Counted from the stretch's first letter, positions 1 through 11,547 are shown. The stretch: 64,000 bases of DNA from DATJFQ01 sp035492775 (GCA_035492775.1 DATJIW010000075.1:62001-126000), one strand, 5' to 3'. Notes: generated from the letters alone by a model not told the origin. Translations and numbers: made by a program.

Positions 1-132
1 GAGCAGGACCGCGTTGATCAGGCTGAAGATCGCGGTGTTCGCGCCGATGCCGAGCGCGAGCGAGAGAATCGTGACCGCCGTGAATCCCGGAGCCTTGATC
101 AGCATCCGGGCCGCATATTTGAGATCGCGCAT
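1..132 (-). CDS. ABC transporter permease, MacB/ADOP type, N-terminal fragment
   Basis: Only the first 44 codons lie in the window; the gene continues past the left edge. The reverse strand starts with ATG at 132 and encodes a short cytoplasmic lead-in (MRDLKYAARML) followed by a hydrophobic segment containing the LALGIGANTAIFSLI motif. That motif is the first transmembrane segment of the MacB/FtsX-type permeases found in acidobacterial genomes. It is the third gene of a minus-strand series with the adaptor (1098-2372) and the ATPase (236-979), so it is probably the membrane channel of that exporter. The full length and C-terminal half cannot be seen. It could also be an ADOP-type permease, but the adjacent cognate ATPase favours a MacAB-like complex. 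Confidence 0.8.
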   Translation of the reverse strand, partial: MRDLKYAARMLIKAPGFTAVTILSLALGIGANTAIFSLINAVLL

Positions 133-153
133 GGTGGAGAGGGGTGCGCGGAT

Positions 154-227
154 CAACTCCCAACTCCCAATTCCCAATTTCCAATTTGGCAGTTGGTCGT
201 TGGGAGTCGGGAGTTGGTGGAGTTGGG
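154..227. repeat. Heptamer tandem repeats facing each other (imperfect hairpin)
   Basis: Five 7-bp units run from 154 to 188: CAACTCC, CAACTCC, CAATTCC, CAATTTC, CAATTTG. From about 200 to 227 the complementary form appears (TTGGGAG, TCGGGAG, TTGGTGG, AGTTGGG), so the two arrays can fold into a long imperfect stem. The element fills the gap between the ATPase stop (236) and the permease start (132). Related arrays occur at 20804 and 22954. Confidence 0.75.
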
Positions 228-235
228 CATGTTGG

Positions 236-979
236 TCAGTGCGCGATGTCGAAACCGCTCTCTTCGAGCTCGCGTTCGCCCTTCTTGCTGCCGTCCTCCT
301 CGACGACACGGCCGTCGAACAGATGGATCGATCGGTCGGCGTGGCGCGCGTAGCGCGGGTCGTGCGTGACCATGCAGATCGTCGCGCCTTCGCGGTGCAG
401 CTCGCGGAGCAGCTCCATGACGGCTTCGCCGTTCTTCGAGTCGAGGTTCCCGGTCGGCTCGTCCGCGAGCAGGATCGACGGGGATCCGGCGACCGCGCGG
501 GCAACCGCCACGCGCTGCTGCTGACCGCCGGACAGCTGGCTGGGCAGGTGCTTTGCGCGGTGCGCCATGCCGACCTTCTCGAGCGCCGCCATCACGCGCT
601 CCTTGCGCTCCGCCGACTTCATGCCGCGGTAGGTGAGCGGCAGCTCGACGTTCTCGTAGACGTTGAGATCGCCGATCAGATTGAAGCTCTGGAAAATGAA
701 TCCGATTTCACGGTTGCGGACGCGCGCGCGCTCGGAGAGTGGCAGATCCGCGACTTCCTTGCCATTGAGCACGTAGCGCCCTTCGGTCGGCGAGTCGAGC
801 AACCCGAGGATCGAGAGCAGCGTCGACTTGCCGCAGCCCGACGGCCCGGCAATCGCGATGTACTCACCGCTCTTGATCTCCAGGTGGATCCCTGCGAGCG
901 CGTGCGTCTCCACTTCGTCGGTGTAGAAGACTTTCGTGACGCCCTGGAGGTGTATCAGCGGTTGCGCGGACGTATTCAT
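236..979 (-). CDS. ABC transporter ATP-binding protein (MacB/LolD type)
   Basis: This 247-residue ATPase should power the exporter formed with the adaptor upstream and the permease downstream. Walker A (GPSGCGKST) is at residues 45-53, the signature LSGGQQQR at 149-156, Walker B (ILLADEP) at 169-175 and the switch histidine H206 in VTHD. The HALAGIHLEIKSGEY lead-in and the ADEPTGNLDS motif are typical of the LolD/MacB group that works with FtsX-fold permeases. The reading frame stays open upstream, but the ATG at 979 has AAGGAG just before it and begins the family homology, so I chose it. The C-terminal 25 residues are acidic and probably disordered. It lies in a three-gene minus-strand operon with a 118-nt gap after the adaptor gene. 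Confidence 0.93.
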   Translation of the reverse strand: MNTSAQPLIHLQGVTKVFYTDEVETHALAGIHLEIKSGEYIAIAGPSGCGKSTLLSILGLLDSPTEGRYVLNGKEVADLPLSERARVRNREIGFIFQSFNLIGDLNVYENVELPLTYRGMKSAERKERVMAALEKVGMAHRAKHLPSQLSGGQQQRVAVARAVAGSPSILLADEPTGNLDSKNGEAVMELLRELHREGATICMVTHDPRYARHADRSIHLFDGRVVEEDGSKKGERELEESGFDIAH

Positions 980-1097
980 CGTGTCTCCTTTGTGTGGCGC
1001 TCGGGGCCGCCGCAGTCTGCGGCGGTTCCCCCCGGCCTCTCGCTTAAGCTCCCTGCATTTCGCGGCCGCTTCCGCCGGCCGCTCCATTCCGCTCGCG

Positions 1098-2372
1098 TCA
1101 ACCCTTCAACTGGACGCGATCGAACGAGTCGTACTGCGACATGTCGGACAGAATCACCTGGTCACCGGGCTTGAGGCCGTCGAGCACCTGGATCTGGTTC
1201 ACCGAGGCGCGACCCAGCTTCACCTTCGTCGACACCGCTTCGCCGTTCGGCTGCAGCTTGAAGATGCTGACGGTGCTGTTCTCCTGCCCGAACGCGGGAC
1301 GACCCACGATGACGACATCCTTCAGCTCGTCGAGCCGGATCGTGCCATCGACGCTCAGGTCGGGCCGCGCGCCCGGCGGCAGCGGTTCGTCCATCACGAC
1401 GTCCACTCCGACCGTGCCGCCGCTCGAGGCCGGGTCGATGCGTGAGACGTGGCCTTTGACGATTCCGTTGCGCGTGTCGACTTCAGCCGGCTGACCGATG
1501 CGGATGTCTTTCGTCTGCGTTTCCGCGATCCGCAGTTCCGCCTTCAGGTCGTTCGGGTTCGCCACGCGGGCGAGGTTCGTGCCGGGAGCGACCGACGACC
1601 CGCGGTCGAGCTGCGTGGTCGGGCTGCTGCAGACGCACTGGAGCACACCTTCCATTCCGGCCTTGACCTTCAGATCCTCGAGCTGCTGGCGCTTCAGATC
1701 CCACGCGGCTTTCTTCTGGTTGACGTCCGCTTCCTGCGGCGCGACCTGCGACTGGATGCCTTCGCGAGCGATCGCCAGGCGCCGTTGCGCCAGATCGAGT
1801 CGGTTCTTGAGTTCGTCCGAGGCGCTGCGCTTCTGTTTCAGTTGGATGTCCGAGACGAGTCCGTCCTTCGCGAGCTTCTCGTTGGCTTCGAGGTCGAGCG
1901 CCGCCTGCTTGTAGCTGGCCTCGATATTCGCCGTGTCGGCTTCCTGGCTGAGGAGGCCGGTCTGCAGCTCCGCTTTCCGGTTGACGTACGCCGCCTGCGC
2001 CGCCTGATAGCCCAGTTGCGCTTCCCGCACCTGCTGTTCCAGTTCCGGATTGCTCAGTTCGAGAATGACGCTGTCAGGCTTCACCTGCGCGCCGGGATGC
2101 AGGACGATTCTTTCCACCCGGCCCTGTGTCTGCGCCGGAATCCATCGAATGTCTTCTGGCGTCAGCGTGCCCGAGCCTCGGACCTGAACGACCAGATTCC
2201 CTTGCTTCACGGAATCGATCCAGACCACCGCGCGGTCGACCGTCGGCGCCGCCGGCTTGAGCCGTGACACGGCAATCGAAATGAGAACGATCGCGACGAG
2301 GGCGGCGCTGCCCCAGAGAATGCGGCGAATGCGCTTCTTTTTCGCCTGCGATGGACGTGCGATATCAACCAT
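1098..2372 (-). CDS. Efflux periplasmic adaptor subunit (HlyD/MacA family)
   Basis: This 424-residue protein should span the periplasm between an inner-membrane MacB-like permease and an outer-membrane channel. A basic N-terminus (KKKRIRR) precedes one transmembrane anchor at about residues 19-38. A biotinyl-lipoyl-like half motif follows (GRVERIVLHPGAQV), then a long alpha-helical hairpin rich in Glu, Gln and Ala (about 105-230), then beta-barrel and membrane-proximal domains. It is transcribed toward the ATPase at 236-979, as in macAB operons. The ATG at 2372 is preceded by AGAGG and starts just before the anchor; an in-frame upstream extension to 2438 has no hydrophobic or family features. 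A candidate -10 element (TATACT on the minus strand, 2456-2461) lies about 85 nt upstream. The substrate is unknown. Confidence 0.9.
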   Translation of the reverse strand: MVDIARPSQAKKKRIRRILWGSAALVAIVLISIAVSRLKPAAPTVDRAVVWIDSVKQGNLVVQVRGSGTLTPEDIRWIPAQTQGRVERIVLHPGAQVKPDSVILELSNPELEQQVREAQLGYQAAQAAYVNRKAELQTGLLSQEADTANIEASYKQAALDLEANEKLAKDGLVSDIQLKQKRSASDELKNRLDLAQRRLAIAREGIQSQVAPQEADVNQKKAAWDLKRQQLEDLKVKAGMEGVLQCVCSSPTTQLDRGSSVAPGTNLARVANPNDLKAELRIAETQTKDIRIGQPAEVDTRNGIVKGHVSRIDPASSGGTVGVDVVMDEPLPPGARPDLSVDGTIRLDELKDVVIVGRPAFGQENSTVSIFKLQPNGEAVSTKVKLGRASVNQIQVLDGLKPGDQVILSDMSQYDSFDRVQLKG

Positions 2373-2650
2373 TGAGTGCCTCTGCTGGACCGGTGGAGAC
2401 AGAACCGGCCACAACAGGTATCGCGAACGGCGTGCCATCCAGGCGCCTGACGTTAAGTATAGAAAACAATAGCTTTATCATCACGAACCGCGGTAACCTT
2501 CGGCCGGAGCTGACCGATGGCGGGACCGCGAATCCCAATTTCGAACAGGGGTCTGACCCCCGTACGGCGGGTCTGACCACAATTGGACGAGAATGACAGG
2601 GCAGAGGTTTGCCACCTCGGCACGAGCCGTGTAAGAACACCCGCACCCGT
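2373..2650. promoter_or_regulatory. Divergent intergenic region with paired GGGTCTGACC repeats
   Basis: This 278-bp gap separates the divergently transcribed adaptor and ClpP-like genes. It contains two copies of GGGTCTGACC, at 2549-2558 and 2569-2578, exactly 20 bp apart. The first sits inside a 13-bp palindrome, GGGGTCTGACCCC (2548-2560). They lie about 75-100 bp upstream of the clpP start. An AT-rich stretch at 2455-2485 may hold the minus-strand promoter. The repeats could be an operator pair or a copy of the widespread GGGGTCAGACCCC-type intergenic palindrome. Confidence 0.5.
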
Positions 2651-3325
2651 ATGCCTGACTTCACCGATCGCATGCTGAACGATCTGGTCGACGCCGTCCG
2701 CGATCTGCTTCGGAAGGAGCAGTCCGAACGCCTGCGCGATGTTTATCTCGTCGGCGACATCGAAAAGGACACCGCGAAGACAGTCATCGAGCGGCTGCGC
2801 GAGCTCGCCAGCAGCAGCCGTCAGCCGATCACGCTCTACATCAACAGCGCGGGAGGCAACGTTACCGATGGTCTTGCGATCCACGACGTGATTCGTCACC
2901 TCGTGGCGACGGGCTATGAGCTCACGGTCGTCGTCCAGGGGATGGCCTACTCGATGGGATCGGTGGTCCTGCAGGCGGCGAGCCCTGGACGGAGGCTCGC
3001 ATACCCCCATTCCTGGATCATGATCCACGAGCCCGCCAAGTGGGCCGGGTGGCAATCGACGACCGCCGCAGCGCAGCACCTCGATCGGCTGAAGCAGATG
3101 CAGAGTCAGATCTATCGCATTCTCGCGGACCGATCCGGCAAGCCGCTGCGACAGATCATCAGAGACACGAAGCGGACGGATTTCTATCTCGACGCCGTGA
3201 AGGCAATGGAGTACGGTCTCATCGACGACGTGCTCGGTCCGGCCGCGGCCGTTCCCGAACCGCTCGCCTCGACCGAATCGGAAGCGCCCGCTCCTCGCGA
3301 CATCGCGGCCCATCAGCGCGAGTAG
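2651..3325 (+). CDS. clpP: ClpP-like serine protease
   Basis: A 224-residue S14-family peptidase. The catalytic triad is intact by comparison with ClpP: Ser101 in GMAYSMGS, His126 in MIHEP and Asp172 in IIRDTKR. The oxyanion region (NSAGGNVTDG, 65-74) and the FYLDAVKAMEYGLIDDV tail are also present. Residues beyond about 197 are an Ala/Pro/Glu-rich extension not needed for the fold. I chose ATG 2651; a TTG at 2609 would add 14 unremarkable residues. No Clp ATPase (clpX, clpA) or trigger factor gene is adjacent, so this may be a second ClpP paralogue rather than the housekeeping one. The next gene, a histidine kinase, begins 56 nt downstream on the same strand. Confidence 0.88.
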   Translation: MPDFTDRMLNDLVDAVRDLLRKEQSERLRDVYLVGDIEKDTAKTVIERLRELASSSRQPITLYINSAGGNVTDGLAIHDVIRHLVATGYELTVVVQGMAYSMGSVVLQAASPGRRLAYPHSWIMIHEPAKWAGWQSTTAAAQHLDRLKQMQSQIYRILADRSGKPLRQIIRDTKRTDFYLDAVKAMEYGLIDDVLGPAAAVPEPLASTESEAPAPRDIAAHQRE

Positions 3326-3381
3326 GAATACGAACGACCCTTAGGCGATGGCCCTCCTCTTGCGAGTCCCCCCGAGCGCGT

Positions 3382-4947
3382 ATGCGAACACGACAGATGG
3401 GGGATCCCAGGGGCACGCAAGCAGGACCGTATCCGTTTGAAGGGCTGTCGCCAATCCTTCGTCATTCCATTCCGGTCGTCGCCACCGTGCTCGTTTTCAC
3501 AGGCGCGCGGGCGACCGGCTTCATCGACGACGGAGGCTTGTTTCTTCTGTTGAGCCTCACCGTACTCGCCAGCGCATGGTTCGCCGGCACTGGCAGCGCC
3601 CTTCTGGTCACCGTACTCGGTGCCGTCATCGGAGCCGTCGTCAGCGAGCGCACCGTCACGCCCGCGGTGGAGATGCACCTTGCCGTGTTCGTGGTCCAGG
3701 GCACGCTGCTCACGGCGCTCGTGGCCGAATTGCGGCGATCCTGGCGCGCCGCGGAGCGGCAGGCGAACGTCGCAAGCGCGGCCTTGAAAGAGGCCGAGGC
3801 CGCCGGCCGCACGAAGGACGAATTCCTCGCCACGATCTCCCACGAGCTGCGCACGCCGCTCAACGCCGTACTCGGCTGGGTGTATCTGATTCGAACGGGC
3901 AAGCTCGATGCGGGAACTCAGGCGCGTGGGTTCGAGTCAATCGAGCGCAACGTCCGCATGCAGGCGCAGCTCACGTCGGATCTGCTCGACATCTCGAAAT
4001 CGCTGACGGGCAAGCTGCGCGTCGAGAGCGAACCCGTGTCGCTGAGGGATACGGTCGGGGAAGCGGTGTTGCAAGTGTCTCCAGCAGCCCTCGCGAAGGA
4101 TTTGCGATTGAACATCGAGAAGCCCGACGGACCCGTGGTCGTGCGGGGAGACGCGAACCGGTTGCGGCAGGTGGTGTGGCATCTGATGGCCAACGCGATC
4201 AAGTTCACGCCGCGCGGCGGGGTGATCGATGTGACGCTCGAGGCCAACAGCCACGCCCGCTTGACGGTTCGGGACACCGGACCGGGGATCAAGCCGGAGT
4301 TCCTGCCGCGGATCTTCGATCGTTTCACGCAGGCCGACCCATCGCCCACGCGCCTGGAAGGCGGACTCGGCGTTGGCCTCTCGCTCGTCCGTGAGCTCGT
4401 CGAGCGGCACGGTGGAGAGATCAGCGCGCGCAACAACGACGCCGCGCCAGGCGCGCAGTTCACGATCCGGCTGCCGCTGCACGCGCACGACCAGCAATCG
4501 CGCGTCACGGTGCCTCCTCCGGCCTTTGCCGTTGCCTCCCCGTCCCTGACCGGCGTCCGGGTACTGCTGTTGGATCGTGACCGCGACGCGCGGGAGCTGT
4601 TCAGCGTGGCCCTCGGACAGCGCGGCGCGGCGGTGCGCGTCGTGGACTCAGTCGACGAAGCACTCGAGATACTCGAGTCCTGGCGTCCGGACGTTCTCGT
4701 GAGCGACGCGACGTCGCCCGAGCGCGACACCTATCACATTGTCGGCAAGGTCCATTCGCTCGAGTCCGACCGCGGCGGTCGCATTCCAGCCCTGGCGCTG
4801 ACAGCCTTTGCGCGGAGCGACGAGCAAACGCGCCAGCTGCTCTCCGACGCGCACCGGAATCTGCCGAAGCCGGTCGAGCCCGCCATCCTGACCGCCGAGA
4901 TCGCTCGCGTTGCCGGACGCGAGCGCCGCCGACAGGCGCGACACTGA
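3382..4947 (+). CDS. Hybrid sensor histidine kinase with C-terminal receiver
   Basis: 521 residues. Residues 29-115 contain about three hydrophobic segments and no large extracytoplasmic loop, so the stimulus may be sensed in the membrane. A short helical linker (120-145) leads to HisKA with phospho-acceptor His154 (TISHELRTPLN). The ATPase domain follows: N box MANAIKF (269-275), DTGPGI (298-303) and GLGVGLSLV. Residues 391-521 form a receiver-like domain with acidic residues near DRDRD (398-402), Asp442 as probable phospho-site and Lys496 in LPKPVE. The site reads VSDATSP, where VLDVMMP-like is usual. The ATG at 3382 was chosen because the frame upstream overlaps clpP. The treZ start is 25 nt downstream, which suggests cotranscription. 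Confidence 0.88.
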   Translation: MRTRQMGDPRGTQAGPYPFEGLSPILRHSIPVVATVLVFTGARATGFIDDGGLFLLLSLTVLASAWFAGTGSALLVTVLGAVIGAVVSERTVTPAVEMHLAVFVVQGTLLTALVAELRRSWRAAERQANVASAALKEAEAAGRTKDEFLATISHELRTPLNAVLGWVYLIRTGKLDAGTQARGFESIERNVRMQAQLTSDLLDISKSLTGKLRVESEPVSLRDTVGEAVLQVSPAALAKDLRLNIEKPDGPVVVRGDANRLRQVVWHLMANAIKFTPRGGVIDVTLEANSHARLTVRDTGPGIKPEFLPRIFDRFTQADPSPTRLEGGLGVGLSLVRELVERHGGEISARNNDAAPGAQFTIRLPLHAHDQQSRVTVPPPAFAVASPSLTGVRVLLLDRDRDARELFSVALGQRGAAVRVVDSVDEALEILESWRPDVLVSDATSPERDTYHIVGKVHSLESDRGGRIPALALTAFARSDEQTRQLLSDAHRNLPKPVEPAILTAEIARVAGRERRRQARH

Positions 4948-4972
4948 TCGGCCGGCGCTTTCGTCTTCCCGC

Positions 4973-6896
4973 ATGGCATCAACGGCTCTGAAGCGCAGAT
5001 ATTCGATTGGGGCGGAGCTGCAGCCATCAGGCGGCGCACACGTCCGCGTCTGGGCGCCCGCCTGCCGCCAGCTCGAGATCGTCCCCGTGACCTCCGACGG
5101 CGCGACCGGTGTCCCCATCACACTCAGGCACGAGGGCGACGGGTACTTCAGCGGCGTGGACCCGTCCGCCGCAACCGGCGCGCGTTACTGGCTTCGGCTC
5201 GACGGCGATCGGCTCCGGCCCGATCCCGCTTCGCGACATCAGCCCGAGGGACCGCATGGCTCCAGCGCCTACGTCGACCCGGGGTCCTTCCGCTGGAATG
5301 ATGATGCGTGGAACGGCGTCGGTCGCCAGGGGCATGTCGTCTACGAGATGCACGTCGGAACGTTCACCCGGGAGGGAACATGGCGCGCCGCGTCGGCTCA
5401 GCTCGCAGAGCTGGCGCGCATCGGCATTAGCGTGGTCGAAATGATGCCGATCGCGGAGTTCGCCGGGCAGTTCGGGTGGGGGTACGACGGTGTCGACCTG
5501 TATGCGCCCACGCACCTCTATGGAACACCGGACGATCTGCGTGCGTTCGTCGACCGCGCGCATGCCGTTGGCATCGCCGTAATCCTCGACGTCGTTTACA
5601 ACCACCTCGGCCCGGACGGGAATTACCTGACAGAGTTCGCTCCCGATTACTTCACCGATCGCTACTCGAACGATTGGGGCAAGGCCATCAATTTCGAAGG
5701 CCCTCCGGCGGCGCGGGAATTTTTTGTCCAGAACGCGGCGTACTGGATCGACGAGTTTCACATGGACGGCATCCGGCTCGATGCGACGCAGGATCTCCAC
5801 GACGCATCGAAGGAACACGTCATCGCCTCGATCGTCAGGAGCGCGCGGGAGGCCGCGGGCCGAAGGCAGGTGTTCATCGTTGCGGAAAACGAACCGCAAC
5901 AGGCCGACATCGTGCGCGATCGCGGGGTCGGCGGCTGCGGCGCCGACGCGCTGTGGAACGACGATGCGCATCACGCGGCGGTGGTGGCGCTGACCGGCAG
6001 GCGGGAGGCGTACTACCGCGACTACCTGGGCTCGGCGCAGGAGCTGATCTCGTGCGCCCGATTCGGGTACCTGTATCAGGGACAGTACTACTCGTGGCAG
6101 AAGAAGCGGCGCGGTACGGCGGCGCTGGATCTCCTGCCGCGCGCGTTCGTGGTGTATCTGGAGAACCACGATCAGGTGGCGAACTCCGCCTTCGGACGCC
6201 GTCTCCACGATTTGACGTCTCCTCCGCGGCTGCGCGCCATGACCGCGTGGCTCCTGCTCGGACCCGCGACGCCGATGCTGTTTCAGGGACAGGAGTTCTG
6301 GTCGTCGAAGCCGTTTCTCTACTTTGCAGACCACCAGGGGGATCTGGCGTCGTCTGTCCGCGACGGCCGTCGTGAGTTCCTCTCCCAGTTTCCGAGCGTG
6401 AAGGACCCGGACGTCCAGCGGCTGCTGGCGTCGCCGTCGGAGGAGCAGACGTTCACGTCATGCAAGCTCGACCTGGGAGAGCGCGAAACGCACGCCGCGG
6501 CATATGCGCTGCATTGCGATCTGCTGGCGCTGCGTCGGTCGGATCCGCTCCTCGCCAGCGCGGGGACCCTGCGACCCGAAGGCGCCGTGCTCGGAACCGG
6601 CGCGCTGCTGCTTCGCTACATCGACCGCGACCACGGCGATCGGCTGCTGATCGTCAATCTGGATCGCGATCTGGACTTCACGCCGGTGCACGAGCCGCTT
6701 CTGGGGCCCCCCGACGGCGCGCGCTGGCGTTTGTCGTGGAGCAGTGAATCGCCGCGGTACGGCGGACAAGGGACGCCCGCGATCGACCTCGACGATGCGT
6801 TCGTGCTCCCGGGCGGCAGCGCGCTGTGGTTCGTTCCGGAGAAGCGCTCGCCCGAGCGTGAAGACCGCGCGCGGCAGGTGGACGTGAGGGAAAGGG

Positions 6897-6919
<23 letters not shown>
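4973..6919 (+). CDS. treZ: Malto-oligosyltrehalose trehalohydrolase (TreZ)
   Basis: GH13 enzyme that cuts trehalose from the end of maltooligosyl-trehalose in the cytoplasm. The 648 residues begin with an E-set/CBM48-like domain (about 10-110), followed by the TIM barrel. The conserved GH13 blocks are visible: DVVYNHLGPDGNYL (206-219), GIRLDA with nucleophile Asp270, VAEN with probable acid/base Glu305, and ENHDQVANS with Asp400. The GWGYDGVDLYAPTHLYG segment is characteristic of TreZ. ATG 4973 was preferred over in-frame starts that overlap the kinase gene. The next gene, a debranching enzyme, overlaps it by 23 nt, so the two act together in glucan turnover. The partner TreY (maltooligosyl trehalose synthase) is not in the window. 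Confidence 0.92.
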
Positions 6920-8968
<2,049 letters not shown>

Positions 8969-8972
<4 letters not shown>

Positions 8973-10039
8973 CGCTCGACGATTTGGGCTGGTCACCGCA
9001 ATTCGCGGCTGCGTTCGAGGAGTACCGGTCGAAAGGCTGGGTGCCGGCGCGCGTGAGCCTCGAGCACACGCACATTTACCGCGTGCTGATGCCGGACGGC
9101 GAGCATCTCGCGCGCGTTTCGGGGCGGCTGCGGCATCACGCATCCCGCCGCTCGGACTTTCCGGCGGTCGGTGACTGGGTGGCGGTGGAGCAGGCCGATG
9201 ACCGCGACGTGCGCGTCCACGCGGTGCTGCCGCGCAAGGCGAAGTTCTCGCGGCGCGCCGCCGGCGATGTCACGGAGGAGCAGATCGTCGCCGCGAATGT
9301 CGACGTCGTCCTGCTCGTCAGCGGGCTCGACTTCGATTTCAATCCCAGACGGATTGAGCGCTACCTCCTGACGGCCTGGGACAGCGGCGCTTCGCCGGTC
9401 GTTGTCCTGAACAAGGCGGACCTCGTGGACGATGTGACGCCGTTTGTCGAGGAGGTGGCTCCGCTCGCTGCGGGCGTTCCAGTCGTGCCCGTCTCGACGC
9501 GTATCCCCGAGTCCATCGAGACGCTCCGTAGTTTTCTCGGGCGCGGCCGGACGGGTGCGATGCTTGGATCGTCGGGCGTGGGCAAGTCATCGATCGTGAA
9601 CGCGCTGTTGGGAGAAGACCGACTGCGCACGCGCGAGGTACGGCAGAGCGATTCGCGCGGGCGCCACACGAGCACGGCGCGGGAACTCCTGCTGCTGCCT
9701 GACCACTCCGGCATCCTCATCGATACGCCTGGAATGCGGGAACTACAGTTGTGGGACTCCGCCGATTCGATGGGGTCAGCGTTCACCGACATCGAAGCAC
9801 TCGCCGCCGGCTGCCGGTTTCGCGATTGCCGGCACAGCGGAGAACCGGGATGCGCCGTCGGGGCTGCCGTCGAAACGGGCCGTCTCTCGCCGATTCGACT
9901 GGAGAGTTTTCAAAAGCTGCAGGCGGAACAGGCGCACCAGGAACGCCAGGCGGATCAGCGCGCCGCCCTCGAACAGAAGCGGCGGTTCAAAGTGCTGACG
10001 AAGGCGCTGAACAAGAAGCTGAAGGAGGACGGCCCGTAG
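8969..10039 (+). CDS. rsgA: Ribosome small-subunit-dependent GTPase RsgA
   Basis: 356-residue circularly permuted GTPase that checks late maturation of the 30S subunit. An OB-fold N-terminus precedes the G motifs in permuted order: G4 NKAD (148-151), G1 GSSGVGKSS (200-208) and G3 DTPGM (252-256). Between them lies the switch region RQSDSRGRHTST. A zinc-binding knuckle follows, with Cys282, Cys287, His289 and Cys295. The C-terminus is helical and basic. The start is GTG, overlapping the debranching-enzyme stop (GTGA), so translation is coupled to a carbohydrate operon, although the function is ribosomal. The last 53 nt overlap the convergent radical SAM gene. Confidence 0.95.
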
Positions 10040-11477
10040 CGCAGACGTTCGCGCCTGCGGGCCCGCGCTCTGCGGCGTCTTCGACCAAACGGCGACGGCC
10101 CGAAGACGTCACCCGCGAGAGGACGGCTTCGAGCAGCGGCGTCATCAGGCGAAGCTGCCGCGCGCGAATGACAAGGTTCCACGCTCGCTCGAATTTCTTC
10201 CAGCCGGTCGCATAGAAGAAATGCTTGGCCTGGTGTTTCAGCGAGCCGTGCTCCAGCGATGCCCGGGCGATGGCGGACCACCGGTAGAAATCCCGATACG
10301 CCCGCTGATAACCCTCTTCGAGCTCCCGCGCGGTCAGCCGGGCCGGCGCATACACCGTATGCCGCGTGTCGTACAGGTCCCAGTTGCGCGACACAATCCT
10401 GCGCTGCTGTTCGAGACGCGCGTGAAGGCCCGTACCAGGGTAGGGGGTCTGGATGTGGAACGTGGCCGTCGTGATGCCGTGTTCGATGGCCCACTCCACG
10501 GTTCGATCGAACACGTCGGGCCCGTCATCGTCCATCCCGAAGACGAAGCTGCCGTTGATCATGATTCCCAGCGCGTGCAAGCGCGAGGCTACGGCGCCGT
10601 AGTCCCGATTCAGGTTCTGACGCTTGCTGCTCTGACGGAGATTGTCCGGCGACAGCGTTTCGAATCCCACGAACAGGCTGCGCAGGCCGGCATCGGCGGC
10701 CCGCTCGATCAGGTCACCGCGGAGCACCGAGTCGACCGTCGCGGCGCCCTGGAACAATCGCCGCATTCCGCGCATGCCGTCGAACAGTGCTCGTGCGAAC
10801 TTCGGATCGCCAAGGAGGTGGTCGTCCAAAAAATACACGTGGCGACCTGGCAATCGCTCGATCTCGGCGAGCGCATCGTCCACTTGCTGCGTGTAGAACG
10901 AACGGCCCCCACGAAAAAAGGCGTCTTTGTAGCAGAAGTCGCAATGCTGCGGGCAGCCCCGCGTGACGACAATGGAGTTTGGAACGAGATAGTTGCGCCG
11001 CCTGATCAGGTCGCGGCGGACAGGTGGAATCCGCTCCAGTGTCCGGCCGGCGGTTGACGCATAGATACGCTTCGGAACTCGGGCGCGAAAATCGCGGAGG
11101 AATTGCGGAAACGTCTGCTCGCCCGGTCCGATGAAGATCGCGTCGGCATGAACAGCCGCTTCGTTCGGGAGTGACGTCACGTGGAGGCCGCCGAGGGCGA
11201 CGAAGACACCGCGAGCGCGGAACGAGTCCGCGATTCGGTACGCCCGATATGCGTTCGTGATGTACACCTGAATCACGACGAGATCCGGCGCGTCGTCGGT
11301 CGTGAGCGGCTCGACGTGTTCGTCGACGATCGTCGCCTCGTCGTCTGCATCGAGATACGCGGCGAGCGTGGCCAGGCCGAGGGGCGGGAACAGGGAATAT
11401 TTGATCGGCCGCCAGAAGGGGCCCGTGGCTTCGGTGAGAGCCGGCAGGATCAACTTTACGCGCAGCGGCGTTCGCAT
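9987..11477 (-). CDS. B12-binding-domain radical SAM protein
   Basis: 496 residues. Residues 7-130 look like a cobalamin-binding Rossmann domain (VKLILPAL..., PPLGLATLAAYL), with a DEHVEP element (52-57) at the position of the usual DxHxxG motif. The radical SAM core starts at 168 with cluster cysteines C175, C179 and C182 (CPQHCDFC). A helical C-terminus of the kind found in BchE/hopanoid-type radical SAM enzymes follows. The substrate cannot be told. The ATG at 11475-11477 was chosen because the B12 domain begins there. It lies 70 nt downstream of the RES toxin on the same strand but has its own promoter with palindromic sites matching the antitoxin promoter. The 3' end overlaps rsgA by 53 nt, and the last 35 residues are low complexity. 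Confidence 0.88.
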   Translation of the reverse strand: MRTPLRVKLILPALTEATGPFWRPIKYSLFPPLGLATLAAYLDADDEATIVDEHVEPLTTDDAPDLVVIQVYITNAYRAYRIADSFRARGVFVALGGLHVTSLPNEAAVHADAIFIGPGEQTFPQFLRDFRARVPKRIYASTAGRTLERIPPVRRDLIRRRNYLVPNSIVVTRGCPQHCDFCYKDAFFRGGRSFYTQQVDDALAEIERLPGRHVYFLDDHLLGDPKFARALFDGMRGMRRLFQGAATVDSVLRGDLIERAADAGLRSLFVGFETLSPDNLRQSSKRQNLNRDYGAVASRLHALGIMINGSFVFGMDDDGPDVFDRTVEWAIEHGITTATFHIQTPYPGTGLHARLEQQRRIVSRNWDLYDTRHTVYAPARLTARELEEGYQRAYRDFYRWSAIARASLEHGSLKHQAKHFFYATGWKKFERAWNLVIRARQLRLMTPLLEAVLSRVTSSGRRRLVEDAAERGPAGANVCATGRPPSASCSAPSSAL

Positions 11478-11516
11478 GACTTTGCAGTGTAAAGCAAATA
11501 ACATTGCATTGCAAAG
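11478..11516 (-). promoter_or_regulatory. Radical SAM gene promoter with two palindromic operator sites
   Basis: On the minus strand: TTGCAA (-35, 11509-11514), a 17-bp spacer, TACACT (-10, 11486-11491), then only 8 nt to the ATG, so the transcript is predicted to be leaderless. Two 15-bp near-perfect palindromes of the form CWTTGCAWTGCAAWG cover it: 11480-11494 over the -10 and 11502-11516 over the -35. Their centres are 22 bp apart (two helical turns). Confidence 0.65.
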
Positions 11517-11547
11517 TGACACGCTCGACCTGCCCCGGCGTCCAGAG

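Noticed and set aside
2609..2650. Upstream TTG start for the ClpP-like gene
   Set aside because: It would add 14 residues without family similarity, and the nearest purine-rich stretch is only 1-2 nt away, too close for a ribosome site.
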